A DNA stretch of 64,000 nt from Alkalibacillus almallahensis (GCF_011761495.1 NZ_JAASRU010000005.1:62001-126000), one strand, 5' to 3'; positions 1 through 9,486 are shown, counted from the stretch's first letter. Program-made: numbers and translations. Notes: generated by a model not told the origin, from the letters alone.

Positions 1-514
1 TATCAATATCCCTTACAAAAACAGTTATATAGCCTAAAACAAAGCCTACAGCCATTAAAAACAAAATGGTTATAAGTACTATTAATGGGAGGTAAATAAC
101 TTCCCATCCAGGAATTGTTCCGTTTATAAGTAAAAATCCTGCTACAACAATTAATCCGAACATAAAGTTAAATGTTTGGGAAACTGTAAATGATAAGGGG
201 AAAATTGACTTTGGTAAATATACTTGATTAATAATTGAACTATATCGTAATATCGATTTAGCAGAACTATTAATACTAGAACTAATCCATCGCCATACCA
301 CAAGGCCAATAACTAGATACACTGCATAGTTTTCTCCACCTCTCCCAAGTACTATGACAATTAGGAAGTAATAAACCACAACGCTTAACAATGGATCTAA
401 TAACCACCAAAAATAACCTAAAAAGCTATTTCTATGTTCTGCTTTCAACCCTGACTTAACTAAGTAAAATAATAAGTCCTTTCTTTTTACGATTTCATCT
501 ATATAATTTTTCAT
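1..514 (-). CDS. ABC-2 type polysaccharide/teichoic acid exporter permease (3' part outside window)
   Basis: This is the N-terminal 171 codons of an inner-membrane permease that continues past the left edge. I translated it from the ATG at 512-514. It starts MKNYIDEIVKRKDLLFYLVK and continues with an amphipathic segment, the motif NSFLGYFWWLLDPL, and several hydrophobic helices (for example VVVYYFLIVIVLG). NSFLGYFWWLLDPLL is typical of TagG/RfbA/KpsM permeases, which with a separate ATPase export lipid-linked glycans such as teichoic acids or O-antigen-like chains. It follows three glycosyltransferase genes on the same strand, with 21 nt after the nearest, so it is probably the last-acting part of that cluster. 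The ATPase partner should lie just outside the window. The substrate cannot be told from the sequence. Confidence 0.85.
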   Translation of the reverse strand, partial: MKNYIDEIVKRKDLLFYLVKSGLKAEHRNSFLGYFWWLLDPLLSVVVYYFLIVIVLGRGGENYAVYLVIGLVVWRWISSSINSSAKSILRYSSIINQVYLPKSIFPLSFTVSQTFNFMFGLIVVAGFLLINGTIPGWEVIYLPLIVLITILFLMAVGFVLGYITVFVRDID

Positions 515-535
515 TTAACATGACACCGCCTATAT

Positions 536-1333
536 TTATCTTTCGTTAATCTTCATTTTTGACTTTAGCGCATTATGCAATCCATGGAATGTATAATGTA
601 AGAAGTAATAAGAGCTTATCAAAAGATTTTTCTTTTCAATTTGCCTGTATACATACCATTGCCCTTTAGCAGCCTTAAATTTATTGCTAGATACAGTATT
701 CTGTCCAAGTCTATACTTTGCTAAAATTTCGGGTAATCCATAGGCACGATAACCTTTTCGTGTGATTGTTAACCAAAGAGCATAATCTTGTCTTCGTCTA
801 ATATTTTTCATTTCAATATTGTCGATCTTTTGTCTATCTAGCATTACAGTTAAACAACCTATAATACAGTGCTTCATAAGATCATGATACCCGACTGACT
901 TTGGCGTTTTAGATATATTATTCGTTAGAGTCCCATCTAACCTCATCCGTTGATATTTTGTAAAGGAGAATGCTAAATCATTTTTTTCCATGAATGCTAG
1001 TTGTTTTTCAAGTTTTTCAGGGTACCAAAGATCGTCACTATCTAAAAATGCTAAATACCTTCCGTTAGCATTTCGAATCGACTTATTTCTTGCAACTGCA
1101 GCTCCACTATTTTCATCCAACTCATATAGCTTAATCCTCGAATCAATCATTTGATACTGTTTAATAATATCAACCGTGCTATCACTTGAGCAATCATCTA
1201 CAATTACCATTTCCCAATTACTAAAAGATTGTTTGATAACAGATTCTATTGTCTCAGCTATAAATTGTTCGGAGTTATATGTGGGTGTAATAACTGAAAC
1301 TATTGGTGTTTTCTCCTTGTTTTCTGTGAGCAT
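536..1333 (-). CDS. Family 2 glycosyltransferase (GT-A fold)
   Basis: A cytoplasmic sugar transferase of about 265 residues. The N-terminus has the GT2 nucleotide-binding pattern VSVITPTYNSEQFIAETI, then VDDCSSDST, and the metal-binding DSDD motif in AFLDSDDLWYPEKL near residue 95. This is diagnostic of GT2 enzymes that add sugars from NDP donors to polysaccharide or teichoic acid intermediates. I chose the ATG at 1333 rather than the GTG at 1342 because an AGGTGAT ribosome site lies 4 nt upstream of the ATG. It begins 12 nt after the preceding GT4 gene stops, so the two are probably co-transcribed. The acceptor and sugar are unknown. Confidence 0.88.
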   Translation of the reverse strand: MLTENKEKTPIVSVITPTYNSEQFIAETIESVIKQSFSNWEMVIVDDCSSDSTVDIIKQYQMIDSRIKLYELDENSGAAVARNKSIRNANGRYLAFLDSDDLWYPEKLEKQLAFMEKNDLAFSFTKYQRMRLDGTLTNNISKTPKSVGYHDLMKHCIIGCLTVMLDRQKIDNIEMKNIRRRQDYALWLTITRKGYRAYGLPEILAKYRLGQNTVSSNKFKAAKGQWYVYRQIEKKNLLISSYYFLHYTFHGLHNALKSKMKINER

Positions 1334-1345
1334 TAATATCACCTA

Positions 1346-2470
1346 TTATTGGGTTTTCGTCCAATCATCGTACAATTCCACTAAACGATTTGCTTGTGAT
1401 TGCCAGTTCAATTCACTAATTACAGCCTTTTTTCCATTCAGGCCCATTTCATGAACTTTTGACGGATTACTTACTAGATAATCGATTGTGTCTCTTATTT
1501 CATCATCATCATAAGGGTCAACAGCAATTCCACATTGATGCTTATTGACGAATTCTTTCCATGCACTGAAATTTGAACAAATAATCGGAATGCCTGCGTT
1601 CATATATTCAAAAAACTTTGTTAGTTCTTTCTTCTGATAATGATCCGTTGGAGGAAAAATAGCTAATCCAGCCAACCAATTTCTACTCAAATACTGCCTA
1701 TCAATTTCTTCTTTTTCAATGAACTTATTAATCCCAGTAATATGAATTCTTTCTTTAGTATCCCCTGCTATTCTATAAATTTCTTCAGCAAACTTTAATG
1801 GACATTTTCCAACAAAATGAACTCCTATTTCAGAATGCAAATCAGGAATTTTTGCGTGGATTTGTGCCCCACGTTGGATATCAACATTACCAGTATATAG
1901 CAATCGCTTTTCGATTGGCTTATCCTTACGCTGATGTTCAATATATTGTTGATTCACAGTTGGATAATTAAGAATCCATTTGCCTTTGGGATAAATGTTT
2001 TGATAATATTTTTCAGCAAGTATAAATTCAAATCCTTTGGTGAATATTTTTTCAATTGATCTAAAGCTATACTTAATAATCTTTTTCACAAACTTATTAA
2101 GATAATCTTTCTTAACAAGACTTGTTAAAAAGTCTTCATGAACATCATATACCACAGTATTATTACGTCTTTTCAAAAGTCTAGCTACAAAAATTAACTC
2201 TGGATCATGAAAATGATACACATCAGCTTTTAATTTTTTTGCTTTTTTATAAACTTCAATTGAACCTAGAATCATTCTCTTTAATTTACTTGAATAATGT
2301 TTAATAGGTACATGAGGTACTAAGATGTCTTCGTTTTCACCGGTACTTGGTGCCAAAAGAACAACATCATAACCAGATTCGTACAATGATTTGCATTCTT
2401 TATGGTAAATTCTCGGATCAAACGGATGGTGTACCGTCGTCATATGTACGACTTTTTTATTAGATCTCAT
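1346..2470 (-). CDS. Family 4 glycosyltransferase
   Basis: A 374-residue protein with the two-Rossmann GT-B layout. The N-terminus KVVHMTTVHHPFDPRIYHKE is typical of GT4 enzymes of capsule and glycan clusters. A DVYHFHDPEL segment follows, and the C-terminal donor-binding region includes ELTKFFEYMNAGIPIICSNF. It probably transfers a sugar from a nucleotide donor to a lipid-linked glycan at the inner face of the membrane. The ATG at 2470 is preceded by AAAGGA. The gene starts 6 nt after the upstream GT4 stop, so its ribosome site lies inside that gene's 3' end, a sign of tight coupling. Donor and linkage cannot be assigned. Confidence 0.85.
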   Translation of the reverse strand: MRSNKKVVHMTTVHHPFDPRIYHKECKSLYESGYDVVLLAPSTGENEDILVPHVPIKHYSSKLKRMILGSIEVYKKAKKLKADVYHFHDPELIFVARLLKRRNNTVVYDVHEDFLTSLVKKDYLNKFVKKIIKYSFRSIEKIFTKGFEFILAEKYYQNIYPKGKWILNYPTVNQQYIEHQRKDKPIEKRLLYTGNVDIQRGAQIHAKIPDLHSEIGVHFVGKCPLKFAEEIYRIAGDTKERIHITGINKFIEKEEIDRQYLSRNWLAGLAIFPPTDHYQKKELTKFFEYMNAGIPIICSNFSAWKEFVNKHQCGIAVDPYDDDEIRDTIDYLVSNPSKVHEMGLNGKKAVISELNWQSQANRLVELYDDWTKTQ

Positions 2471-2475
2471 TTTAA

Positions 2476-3606
2476 TTATCCTTTATTTCTCTGAATAGTT
2501 TTTAAAAAAACAGTTTCATATTGTTTAACTATTTTAACGGCTTCAAACTCTTTAGATCTTAACTTTCCATTTTCAGAAAGACTTTTAAGACTTTCATCAT
2601 TTAAATTTAGAGCTTTGTTCATTCCATCAGCAAGATCGTTTTCGTCACCTACATTTACTAGTATTCCGTAATTACCGTTATCTAAAACCTCTGAAACTCC
2701 AGGTTCTGCATTAGTTGAAACTATAGGTAATCCAGCTGTTAAGGCTTCTGCAAGAACATGGCCGAACCCCTCTCTTTCAGAAGAAAGTACGAAAACGTCC
2801 GACACTCGAAAAAATGGATAGGGATTTTTTTGAAAGCCTAAAAAATTAACTTTTTCTTCAATATTTAAATGCTGTGTTAAGATTTTTAGATCATTTTCTA
2901 GAGGCCCTTCTCCTAAAAGTAACAACCTTACGTTAGCTTTCCCACTAACTTTAGCAAATGCTCTTAATAAAGTTTTGTGGTCTTTATCATCAACTAAACG
3001 ACCTGCAGAAATGAATTTAAATTCTTCGGTTTCAACCAGCATATTGTGATCATCCGGTAATTTATCAAGCATCATCTCTCGAATTTGCTTAATGTCTATT
3101 GGATTATAAATCACATCAATCTTATTTTTCGATAAGTTATATTTATTCACTAAGTTAGTTTTAACTCCCTCAGAGAGTGCAATTACACGAACTGAAAATT
3201 TATAGAAAAGACCATAAATTTTTAACTTTAAATTCTCACTTCTTGTTCCGCCTAGTAAAGCTGCCTCTCTCACAATATTACGAGCATTTGTGAATGACAA
3301 AAGTCTTGCCAGGATAGCAATTATATTATAATTAGGTATAGTACTAAAAACAATATCTGATTTACTTTCCTTAATGATCTTGGCTAAGGGGATAATAGAC
3401 TTTCTTAAACGTTTAGTATCCAATTTAATAAATTTAATATCATCACTTAAATAAGGTTCATAACTCCCATCATAATTGCATGTAACTAAAATAGGTCTAA
3501 ACTTATTTCGATCAATGTTATTTAATATATTCAAAAAGGTTCTTCCTGCACCGCCTGAACCAAGGTAATAAATAAAAAAGACAATGGTAATTCTTTTATC
3601 CATCAT
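2476..3606 (-). CDS. Family 4 glycosyltransferase
   Basis: A 376-residue GT-B enzyme and the first gene of the glycan cluster in the direction of transcription. The N-terminal loop YYLGSGGAGRTFLNI matches the glycine-rich acceptor-side loop of GT4 enzymes. The C-terminal half carries FVLSSEREGFGHVLAEALTAG, which contains the E-x7-E donor-binding motif. A ribosome site (AAGGAAG) precedes the ATG at 3606. A second in-frame ATG follows immediately, so the start is uncertain by one codon. Together with the downstream GT4, GT2 and ABC permease it forms a probable envelope-polysaccharide operon. Base composition is clearly richer in A+T than the housekeeping genes further right. Confidence 0.86.
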   Translation of the reverse strand: MMDKRITIVFFIYYLGSGGAGRTFLNILNNIDRNKFRPILVTCNYDGSYEPYLSDDIKFIKLDTKRLRKSIIPLAKIIKESKSDIVFSTIPNYNIIAILARLLSFTNARNIVREAALLGGTRSENLKLKIYGLFYKFSVRVIALSEGVKTNLVNKYNLSKNKIDVIYNPIDIKQIREMMLDKLPDDHNMLVETEEFKFISAGRLVDDKDHKTLLRAFAKVSGKANVRLLLLGEGPLENDLKILTQHLNIEEKVNFLGFQKNPYPFFRVSDVFVLSSEREGFGHVLAEALTAGLPIVSTNAEPGVSEVLDNGNYGILVNVGDENDLADGMNKALNLNDESLKSLSENGKLRSKEFEAVKIVKQYETVFLKTIQRNKG

Positions 3607-3701
3607 ACTACTTCCTTTATATTTCGAATTATACTTGTAAATTATAACATATTGGTATACTTGAAAATATTCTACTTAATACTCACTTATTATAAACACA
3701 T

Positions 3702-3741
3702 AAATTGCCTGAGTATAATTAGTATGGTACCCAGGCAATTT
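3702..3741 (-). terminator. Stem-loop after the M14 peptidase gene
   Basis: A 10-bp perfect inverted repeat (AAATTGCCTG at 3702-3711, CAGGCAATTT at 3732-3741) follows the M14 peptidase stop by 25 nt. The U-run after the stem on the minus strand is weak (TTTATGTGTTTA). It is probably a terminator separating the peptidase gene from the glycosyltransferase operon. Confidence 0.6.
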
Positions 3742-3766
3742 AACTATTACATTTATGATTCTTTTG

Positions 3767-6700
3767 TTACCTATTCAAAGCTTCTTTTGCAAGGTAAAGG
3801 CCTACTGACCTATTTTCATTCCAAATTGATGGCCAATAACTTAATGGCACAGGCTCTCCATAAGTATAAGGGGAAATTTCTATTGTCATTCCTGGTAGGT
3901 TTTTATCTTCCACAAACCAGTCTTTATACCCTCCACCACTAGGGTTCGGTGTAGGATCTACTGGTTCATAACCCGTTATTGTGCCAACATTAGAAGCTAT
4001 TTGTTCATCTCTATAGAAAGTAGACGATGGATTATTGTAATGCCAATAAATAATCTCACCAGATGAATGATAAGCTACAGTAGTCATAAAATCATGCGAA
4101 TTAGTGAAGTCAGCTAATGCTTTTGTTTCAGGTTCACTCAAAGGCTTATATCCTTTATATCTTTCTGATGAAGGTGTGCCAGAATTATCCCTTATGTTTT
4201 CCCAACCAGCTGGATATTGTCTATTTAGATCTACACCTCTAACATTTGCTTTCCAACTAGTGAAATCTCTGCTACCATTATTCAATTCTATAACTTTACT
4301 TGGGTTACTTGCAGAATAAGCACCTTCTTGTACTAGCATAACGCCATCAGGGTTTACCATTGGTACGAACCATATTGAGACATTATTTAAAAGCCCTCTC
4401 ACGTCATACCCATCTACATTTTGATTCAATTCGTAAGATTCAGCATAAACATCCATCATTTCCATTAGAACATTTGTCGTCATATGTTCCCTAGCATGGT
4501 GTGAGCCATTAAGAAAAATTTCTTTGTCACCATGCCCTAATTTAACAGCATATAAATTTCTTCTATCTACTGATTGACCTATAATCTCTGTTTTAACTAA
4601 ATCTGGATACGTATTTTCTAGAAGAGTAATATCGTTTGCCATTTCTGAATAAGAATATTCCCCACTACTATTTATTATATCACCAATAGGGTGAATTCTA
4701 TCACTGTTTTCAGCAAGAGAAAGTTTATCTCGAACTTCTTCTTTTAAGGAATTATTTACATGCTTCAAATTTAAAATCTTGTTATAACGATTTATAGCTG
4801 TATCAAATTGCCCGGTTTGATGTTTTTCTTGAGCCCATGCATATAAATTCTTAGCATTACTATTCATTAATCTTTTGATTTCTTCATTTCTAGGATGAAT
4901 TTTTATTCCATTTTCAAGATAATTCAATCTAGTTGAAGCTTTTACCGAATTTTCTACTTTAGTAATGGTATCTGATACCGAATCAATAACTTTACCTTGT
5001 TCAGATAATTGAAGTTTAAATTCTGCTTCAGCTTTAATTTTCGAAGAAACAGTATAACTCTTTATCACCTTTTCATAACGTTTCTTTGCTACTTCGATAC
5101 GCCCAGATTGATGTTGACTAGTTGCCCAATCTAACAATGTAATCTGGCTATCTTGTAGAACCTCTTGCAATCTTTTACTCTCTGGGTATAATGTGTATCC
5201 TTCGTTAGCAATTTCTAGATGTTCTGATGCTATACCCGAATTTTCTATTAGTGATATGAAGTACTTTTCTTCAGGTAACTTTTGATTATCCTTAGCATAT
5301 TCAAGTTTGTTTTCAGCTTCTGATTTTACTAACTCGGAAACTATTGGACTATCAAGAACCTTTTCATATCTATTTCTGGCTGTTTCAATCTTTCCTTCTT
5401 GATGTTGATCTGTGGCCCAATCCAATAAATTAGATTGACTAGTTTCTAATATTTGATTCACTACCTCACTCTTTGGATATAAGACATACGCCTCTATAGC
5501 TATTTCTAACTGTTGAGATGCTATGTTAGTGTCATTAAAATCCTTTTCAAAATCTTGAACTGTTGGCAGTATTTCTCCATTTTGGGCATATTCTAATTTC
5601 TTCGTGGTTTCTTTTTCAGTCTCTTCACTTAAAACAGGAGCATCAAGAATTGTCTCATAACGATTTCTCGCTGTTTCGATGTCTCCTTCTTGGTGTTGAC
5701 CTGTGGCCCAATTTAATAGATTTCTTGATGCTTGAATAACGCCCTCTTCGAAACGGTCATCTTCAGAATACAATTCGTAACCTGTCGAATATAATTCTAG
5801 CATTCGTGATGCTGTTTTTGAATTCTTCGCTAAATTATACTGTTGATCTGGTGTTCTTTGGTCTTGGGATGCATAATTTAAATGATGGTTAACTTTGTCC
5901 TTTAATTCATTACTTACTGATGTAATACCTAAAATACGTTCGTAACGGTTAACCGCCGTCTTATATTCAGTAGCTTCTTGTTGGCTCTTAGCCCATTCAA
6001 ACAAAGAGGATGCGCTATCTTCCAGACGTTCTATTATATCAGTGTTATTTGGATATATCTGTTGAGCCTCTTCATACAATTCGACTAATGATGATGCTTT
6101 TCTTAGCGTGTCAGCTTGCTTTTTAAAATCCTGAATTGTCGGTAGCGTTTCTTGAGCTTTAGCATATTCTAATTTCTTCGTGGTTTCTATTTCAATCTCT
6201 TCACTTAAAACTGGCGCCTCAAGAATTGTCTCATAACGATTTCTTGCTGTTTCAATGTCTCCTTCTTGGTGTTGACCTGTGGCCCAATTTAATAGATTTC
6301 TTGATGCTTGAATAACGCCCTCTTCGAAACGGTCATCTTCAGAATACAATCCGTAACCTGTCGTATATAATTCCAGCATTCGCGATGCTGTTCTTGAGTT
6401 CTTCGCTAAGTTATATTGTTGGTCTGGTGTTCTTTGATCTTGGGATGCATAATTTAAATGATGATTAACTTTTTTCTTTAATTCATCACTTACTGATGTA
6501 ATACCTAAAATACGTTCGTAACGGTTAACCGCCGTCTTATATTCAGTAGCTTCTTGTTGGCTTTTAGCCCATTCAAACAAAGAGGATGCGCTATCTTCCA
6601 GACGTTCTATTATATCAGTGTTATTTGGATATATCTGTTGAGCCTCTTCATACAATTCGACTAATAATGATGCTTTTCTTAGCGTGTCAGCTTGCTTTTT

Positions 6701-7414
6701 AAAATCCTGAATTGTCGGTAGCGTTTCTTGAGCTTTAGCATACTCTAATTTCTTCGTGGTTTCTTTTTCAATCTCTTCACTTAAAACAGGCGCCTCAAGA
6801 ATTGTATCATAACGATTTCTCGCTGTTTCAATATCTCCTTCTTGATGTTGACCTGTGGCCCAATTAAGCAATAATTTAGCAGATCTATGTACACCTTCAA
6901 TAATTTGATCATTTTCAGGGTATTGCTTATAAGCCTCAATATAGGATGCTAACATCCCGGAAGCTGTTCTTTTGGAATCAGCAAGCTCTATCCATTCATC
7001 TACAGATTTCTGAGATTCATTTTTTTCAGTATTTGAGTCTGTGACTTCACCTTGTTTGTTCGATTCTGTATGCTCTTCTTGCAAATTAGAGGAAGTGCTA
7101 TTGTCCTGTTTACTGGAATTTTCATTTTCTTCTTGTGTATTTGATTCTGTGTTATCATTCTGGTCCTTCGTATCTTCTGTTGTTTCCTCTCCACTTGATT
7201 CTGTGCTATCATTCTGGATTTGCGGATCTTTTGTTGCTTCTTCTCCACTTGATTCCGTGTTATCATTCTGGGTTTGCGGATCTTCTGTTGCTTCATCTCC
7301 ACTTAATTCCGTGTTATCATTCTGGGTTTGCGGATCTTCTGTTGCTTCTTGTGCTTGAATTTCAAAAGTAAAAAACAAACTTAATACAATAATACAAACA
7401 AATAATTTTTTCAA
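3767..7414 (-). CDS. Secreted zinc carboxypeptidase (M14) with long repeat region
   Basis: A 1215-residue exported protein. Residues 1-22 are a signal peptide (MKKLFVCIIVLSLFFTFEIQ, cleavage after an AQA-like site). Residues 22-140 are an acidic low-complexity stretch built from 18-residue units containing ATEDPQTQNDNTE. Residues 140-890 are helical repeats with the recurring pattern WA..H..G....A..RY..IL. The C-terminal 310 residues are an M14 domain: zinc motif HAREH near residue 972, the YHSSGE histidine, and the catalytic glutamate in TIEISPYT near residue 1178. The catalytic set is complete, so activity is likely; peptidoglycan stem peptides or environmental peptides are possible substrates. 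Translation starts at TTG, seven bases after AAAGGAG. A block of about 195 residues is repeated almost exactly in the middle, which indicates recent internal duplication. Confidence 0.85.
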   Translation of the reverse strand: MKKLFVCIIVLSLFFTFEIQAQEATEDPQTQNDNTELSGDEATEDPQTQNDNTESSGEEATKDPQIQNDSTESSGEETTEDTKDQNDNTESNTQEENENSSKQDNSTSSNLQEEHTESNKQGEVTDSNTEKNESQKSVDEWIELADSKRTASGMLASYIEAYKQYPENDQIIEGVHRSAKLLLNWATGQHQEGDIETARNRYDTILEAPVLSEEIEKETTKKLEYAKAQETLPTIQDFKKQADTLRKASLLVELYEEAQQIYPNNTDIIERLEDSASSLFEWAKSQQEATEYKTAVNRYERILGITSVSDELKKKVNHHLNYASQDQRTPDQQYNLAKNSRTASRMLELYTTGYGLYSEDDRFEEGVIQASRNLLNWATGQHQEGDIETARNRYETILEAPVLSEEIEIETTKKLEYAKAQETLPTIQDFKKQADTLRKASSLVELYEEAQQIYPNNTDIIERLEDSASSLFEWAKSQQEATEYKTAVNRYERILGITSVSNELKDKVNHHLNYASQDQRTPDQQYNLAKNSKTASRMLELYSTGYELYSEDDRFEEGVIQASRNLLNWATGQHQEGDIETARNRYETILDAPVLSEETEKETTKKLEYAQNGEILPTVQDFEKDFNDTNIASQQLEIAIEAYVLYPKSEVVNQILETSQSNLLDWATDQHQEGKIETARNRYEKVLDSPIVSELVKSEAENKLEYAKDNQKLPEEKYFISLIENSGIASEHLEIANEGYTLYPESKRLQEVLQDSQITLLDWATSQHQSGRIEVAKKRYEKVIKSYTVSSKIKAEAEFKLQLSEQGKVIDSVSDTITKVENSVKASTRLNYLENGIKIHPRNEEIKRLMNSNAKNLYAWAQEKHQTGQFDTAINRYNKILNLKHVNNSLKEEVRDKLSLAENSDRIHPIGDIINSSGEYSYSEMANDITLLENTYPDLVKTEIIGQSVDRRNLYAVKLGHGDKEIFLNGSHHAREHMTTNVLMEMMDVYAESYELNQNVDGYDVRGLLNNVSIWFVPMVNPDGVMLVQEGAYSASNPSKVIELNNGSRDFTSWKANVRGVDLNRQYPAGWENIRDNSGTPSSERYKGYKPLSEPETKALADFTNSHDFMTTVAYHSSGEIIYWHYNNPSSTFYRDEQIASNVGTITGYEPVDPTPNPSGGGYKDWFVEDKNLPGMTIEISPYTYGEPVPLSYWPSIWNENRSVGLYLAKEALNR
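5600..6850 (-). repeat. Internal tandem duplication within the M14 peptidase gene
   Basis: The coding block starting LLNWATGQHQEGDIETARNR and running through the EYKTAVNRYERILG and RTPDQQYNLAKNS segments occurs twice in nearly identical form, with a third partial copy. The period is about 195 codons (about 585 bp). Differences are mostly single residues such as NSR/NSK and TTGYG/STGYE. The near-identity at DNA level points to recent duplication or gene conversion. Confidence 0.8.
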
Positions 7415-7517
7415 CTAAATTCTCCTTTATAACTAAAGTTTATCAAATTATCAATAATAGATTAATAGTACATTTTCAACATTAAACACATATACTTAAG
7501 CATTTCAAAAACAAAAT

Positions 7518-8381
7518 TTACTCTACTACCCTTTCCATAAACTTCAACAAATCATCACGTATATCTTCACGTTCTAATGACATTTCAATCATCGTTTTTA
7601 GATACCCTTTAATTTCACCTACATCATAACGACGTCCCTCGAAATCATAGGCAAAAACAGATTGGTTTTCATTCAAACGTTGTATTGCATCTGTTAATTG
7701 AATTTCATTGCCAGCTCCAATTTCTTGATCATCTAGGTAATCCATGATTTCAGGGTTCAGAATATAACGTCCCATAATGGCTAGATTTGATGGCTCCTCA
7801 CCTAATACAGGTTTTTCAACGAACTGGTTCACTTTATATAAACGACCATCTTGATCAGTCGGGTCGATAATACCATAACGATTTGTTTCACCATAGGGCA
7901 CTGTTTGCACCCCAATCACCGATTTACCAGTTGCTTCGTATTGATTAATAAGTTGTTTCAATCCTGGTGTCTCAGCTCTCACAATGTCATCACCTAACAG
8001 AACTGCAAATGGGTCATCACCGATAAATTTACGTGCACACCAAACAGCATGCCCAAGTCCGTTCGGTTCCTTTTGGCGAATGTAATGGATATCTACATTT
8101 GATGATTCTTTGACTTTTTCAAGTAGATCGTATTTTTCCTTCTTCTCTAAGGTTTCTTCCAATTCTAATGATTGATCAAAGTGGTCCTCAATTGCACGTT
8201 TTCCTTTTCCAGTCACGATAATAATATCTTCAATTCCTGATTCTATGGCTTCTTCCACAATATATTGAATCGTTGGTTTATCCACTATCGGTAACATTTC
8301 CTTTGGTAATGCCTTGGTCGCGGGTAAAAAGCGCGTCCCCAAACCTGCCGCTGGTATAATCGCTTTCTTTACTTGCGTCAA
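7518..8381 (-). CDS. galU: UTP--glucose-1-phosphate uridylyltransferase
   Basis: A 287-residue enzyme making UDP-glucose from UTP and glucose-1-phosphate, the glucosyl donor for teichoic acid glucosylation, glycolipids and exopolysaccharide. The N-terminal nucleotide-binding loop [19 protein letters not shown], then [29 protein letters not shown] and FVEKP, are the hallmarks of the GalU/GtaB family, and the length is normal. It starts at TTG (8381) with GGAGG seven bases upstream. It lies 40 nt after the LCP gene and is probably co-transcribed with it from the ECF-type promoter near 9481, which ties precursor supply to wall-polymer attachment. It is called gtaB in B. subtilis. Confidence 0.95.
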   Translation of the reverse strand: MTQVKKAIIPAAGLGTRFLPATKALPKEMLPIVDKPTIQYIVEEAIESGIEDIIIVTGKGKRAIEDHFDQSLELEETLEKKEKYDLLEKVKESSNVDIHYIRQKEPNGLGHAVWCARKFIGDDPFAVLLGDDIVRAETPGLKQLINQYEATGKSVIGVQTVPYGETNRYGIIDPTDQDGRLYKVNQFVEKPVLGEEPSNLAIMGRYILNPEIMDYLDDQEIGAGNEIQLTDAIQRLNENQSVFAYDFEGRRYDVGEIKGYLKTMIEMSLEREDIRDDLLKFMERVVE

Positions 8382-8421
8382 GTATAGTCCTCCTTAGCTA
8401 TCTTTAATAGATATCTTTAAG

Positions 8422-9360
8422 TTAATTCGCATCGATATGTTGTTGTACAGCTTTTCGAACACGCGATCGTTCTTCTTCTGACACAATATAATACCAAATG
8501 TCATCAATCATTTCGCCTCGACCACTTATGTCTTCGTGGACTGTCTCATCTCTTGTGCCACGGTATTTGGTAAAGGTTTGACGCATTTCATTCATTTGCA
8601 TATTCGTTTTAACATTATCGCCAACTGCATTTAATAAATCATCAATTTTAGTAAATGATTCAAAAGACATCGCCTGTTTGACCATAGAATTAATAACTTC
8701 CTGTTGACGGTCATTTCTCCCCAAGTCACCTTCAGGGTCTTTCTTTCTCATACGAGCATAAGCTAACGCTCTTTCACCATTCAAGTGCAGTTCACCTTGA
8801 TCGAATTGGTGATTGTCTTGGGTGAAAGCAAAATCATTATTCACTGTCACCCCACCTAGAGCATCAACTCCATCTTTTAAGCCTTCCATATTCACTCTTG
8901 CATAAAAATGAACTGTCGTATCTAAAAAGTTTTCAACGGTTTTTACAGAAAGGTCTGAACCGCCAAATGCATAAGCGTGATTAATTTTATCCATGCCTCG
9001 TCCTGGGATTTCGACACGGGTATCTCGAGGGATACTCAACATCATCATTTCATTCGTTTGAGGGTTCAAGGAGGCAAAGATCATGGTGTCAGAACGCCCA
9101 GAATCATTATTACGCTCATCTACGCCCAATAAGAGAACATTAATTGTTTCCTCTGCTTCCAACCTTTTTTTGACCTCTTCTTCTTTTTCTTGATCGTCGT
9201 CCAAGGGTTCATACATGGTTGTAACAGTATCATCTACTTGTTTATATAGGTAGGCACCATACACACCAACGGCCAACACCATTAGACCTAATATAATTAG
9301 TGTTGGTTTGATCCATTTTCTCTTCTTACGATTTTGTTTGCGTTCCACACGACTCGCCAT
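8422..9360 (-). CDS. tagU: LCP (LytR-CpsA-Psr) family wall-polymer ligase
   Basis: A 312-residue membrane-anchored enzyme. A basic N-terminus (ERKQNRKKRKW) is followed by one transmembrane helix and an extracellular LCP domain. The domain shows NVLLLGVDERNNDSGRSDTM, LSIPRDTRVEIPG and ALAYARMRKKDPEGDLGRNDRQ, the arginine- and aspartate-rich motifs that bind polyprenyl pyrophosphate. LCP proteins transfer teichoic acids or other glycans from lipid carrier to peptidoglycan. The ATG at 9360 is favoured over the GTG at 9366 by spacing from AAAGGTGA. Which of the B. subtilis paralogues (TagT, TagU, TagV) it matches is not certain; the symbol follows the common annotation for this type. Confidence 0.88.
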   Translation of the reverse strand: MASRVERKQNRKKRKWIKPTLIILGLMVLAVGVYGAYLYKQVDDTVTTMYEPLDDDQEKEEEVKKRLEAEETINVLLLGVDERNNDSGRSDTMIFASLNPQTNEMMMLSIPRDTRVEIPGRGMDKINHAYAFGGSDLSVKTVENFLDTTVHFYARVNMEGLKDGVDALGGVTVNNDFAFTQDNHQFDQGELHLNGERALAYARMRKKDPEGDLGRNDRQQEVINSMVKQAMSFESFTKIDDLLNAVGDNVKTNMQMNEMRQTFTKYRGTRDETVHEDISGRGEMIDDIWYYIVSEEERSRVRKAVQQHIDAN

Positions 9361-9459
9361 GTACACTCACCTTTCGTTATTTGCTCTTATTAAATTATAC
9401 TATAAAATAAGACAGTTTAATATTGTCATTCCATGTATTTTCATGGTAACTACTTATCA

Positions 9460-9486
9460 GACGAAATAGAAGCTTAATGTGTTTCA
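9460..9486 (-). promoter_or_regulatory. ECF-sigma (SigM/W/X-type) promoter upstream of the LCP gene
   Basis: On the minus strand TGAAAC (9481-9486) is followed after 17 nt by CGTC (9460-9463), about 100 nt before the LCP start codon. TGAAAC-N16/17-CGTC is the consensus of extracytoplasmic-function sigma factors of the SigM, SigW and SigX group, which in B. subtilis control LCP genes. The match is exact; the specific sigma factor is inferred. Confidence 0.6.

Noticed and set aside
1-514. Broken or frameshifted permease gene at the left edge
   Set aside because: The frame is open from the ATG at 514 to base 1 without interruption; it is cut only by the window boundary.
7000-7371. Additional small proteins in other frames of the M14 linker region
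   Set aside because: They arise from the low-complexity repeat in the peptidase gene and have no ribosome sites of their own.
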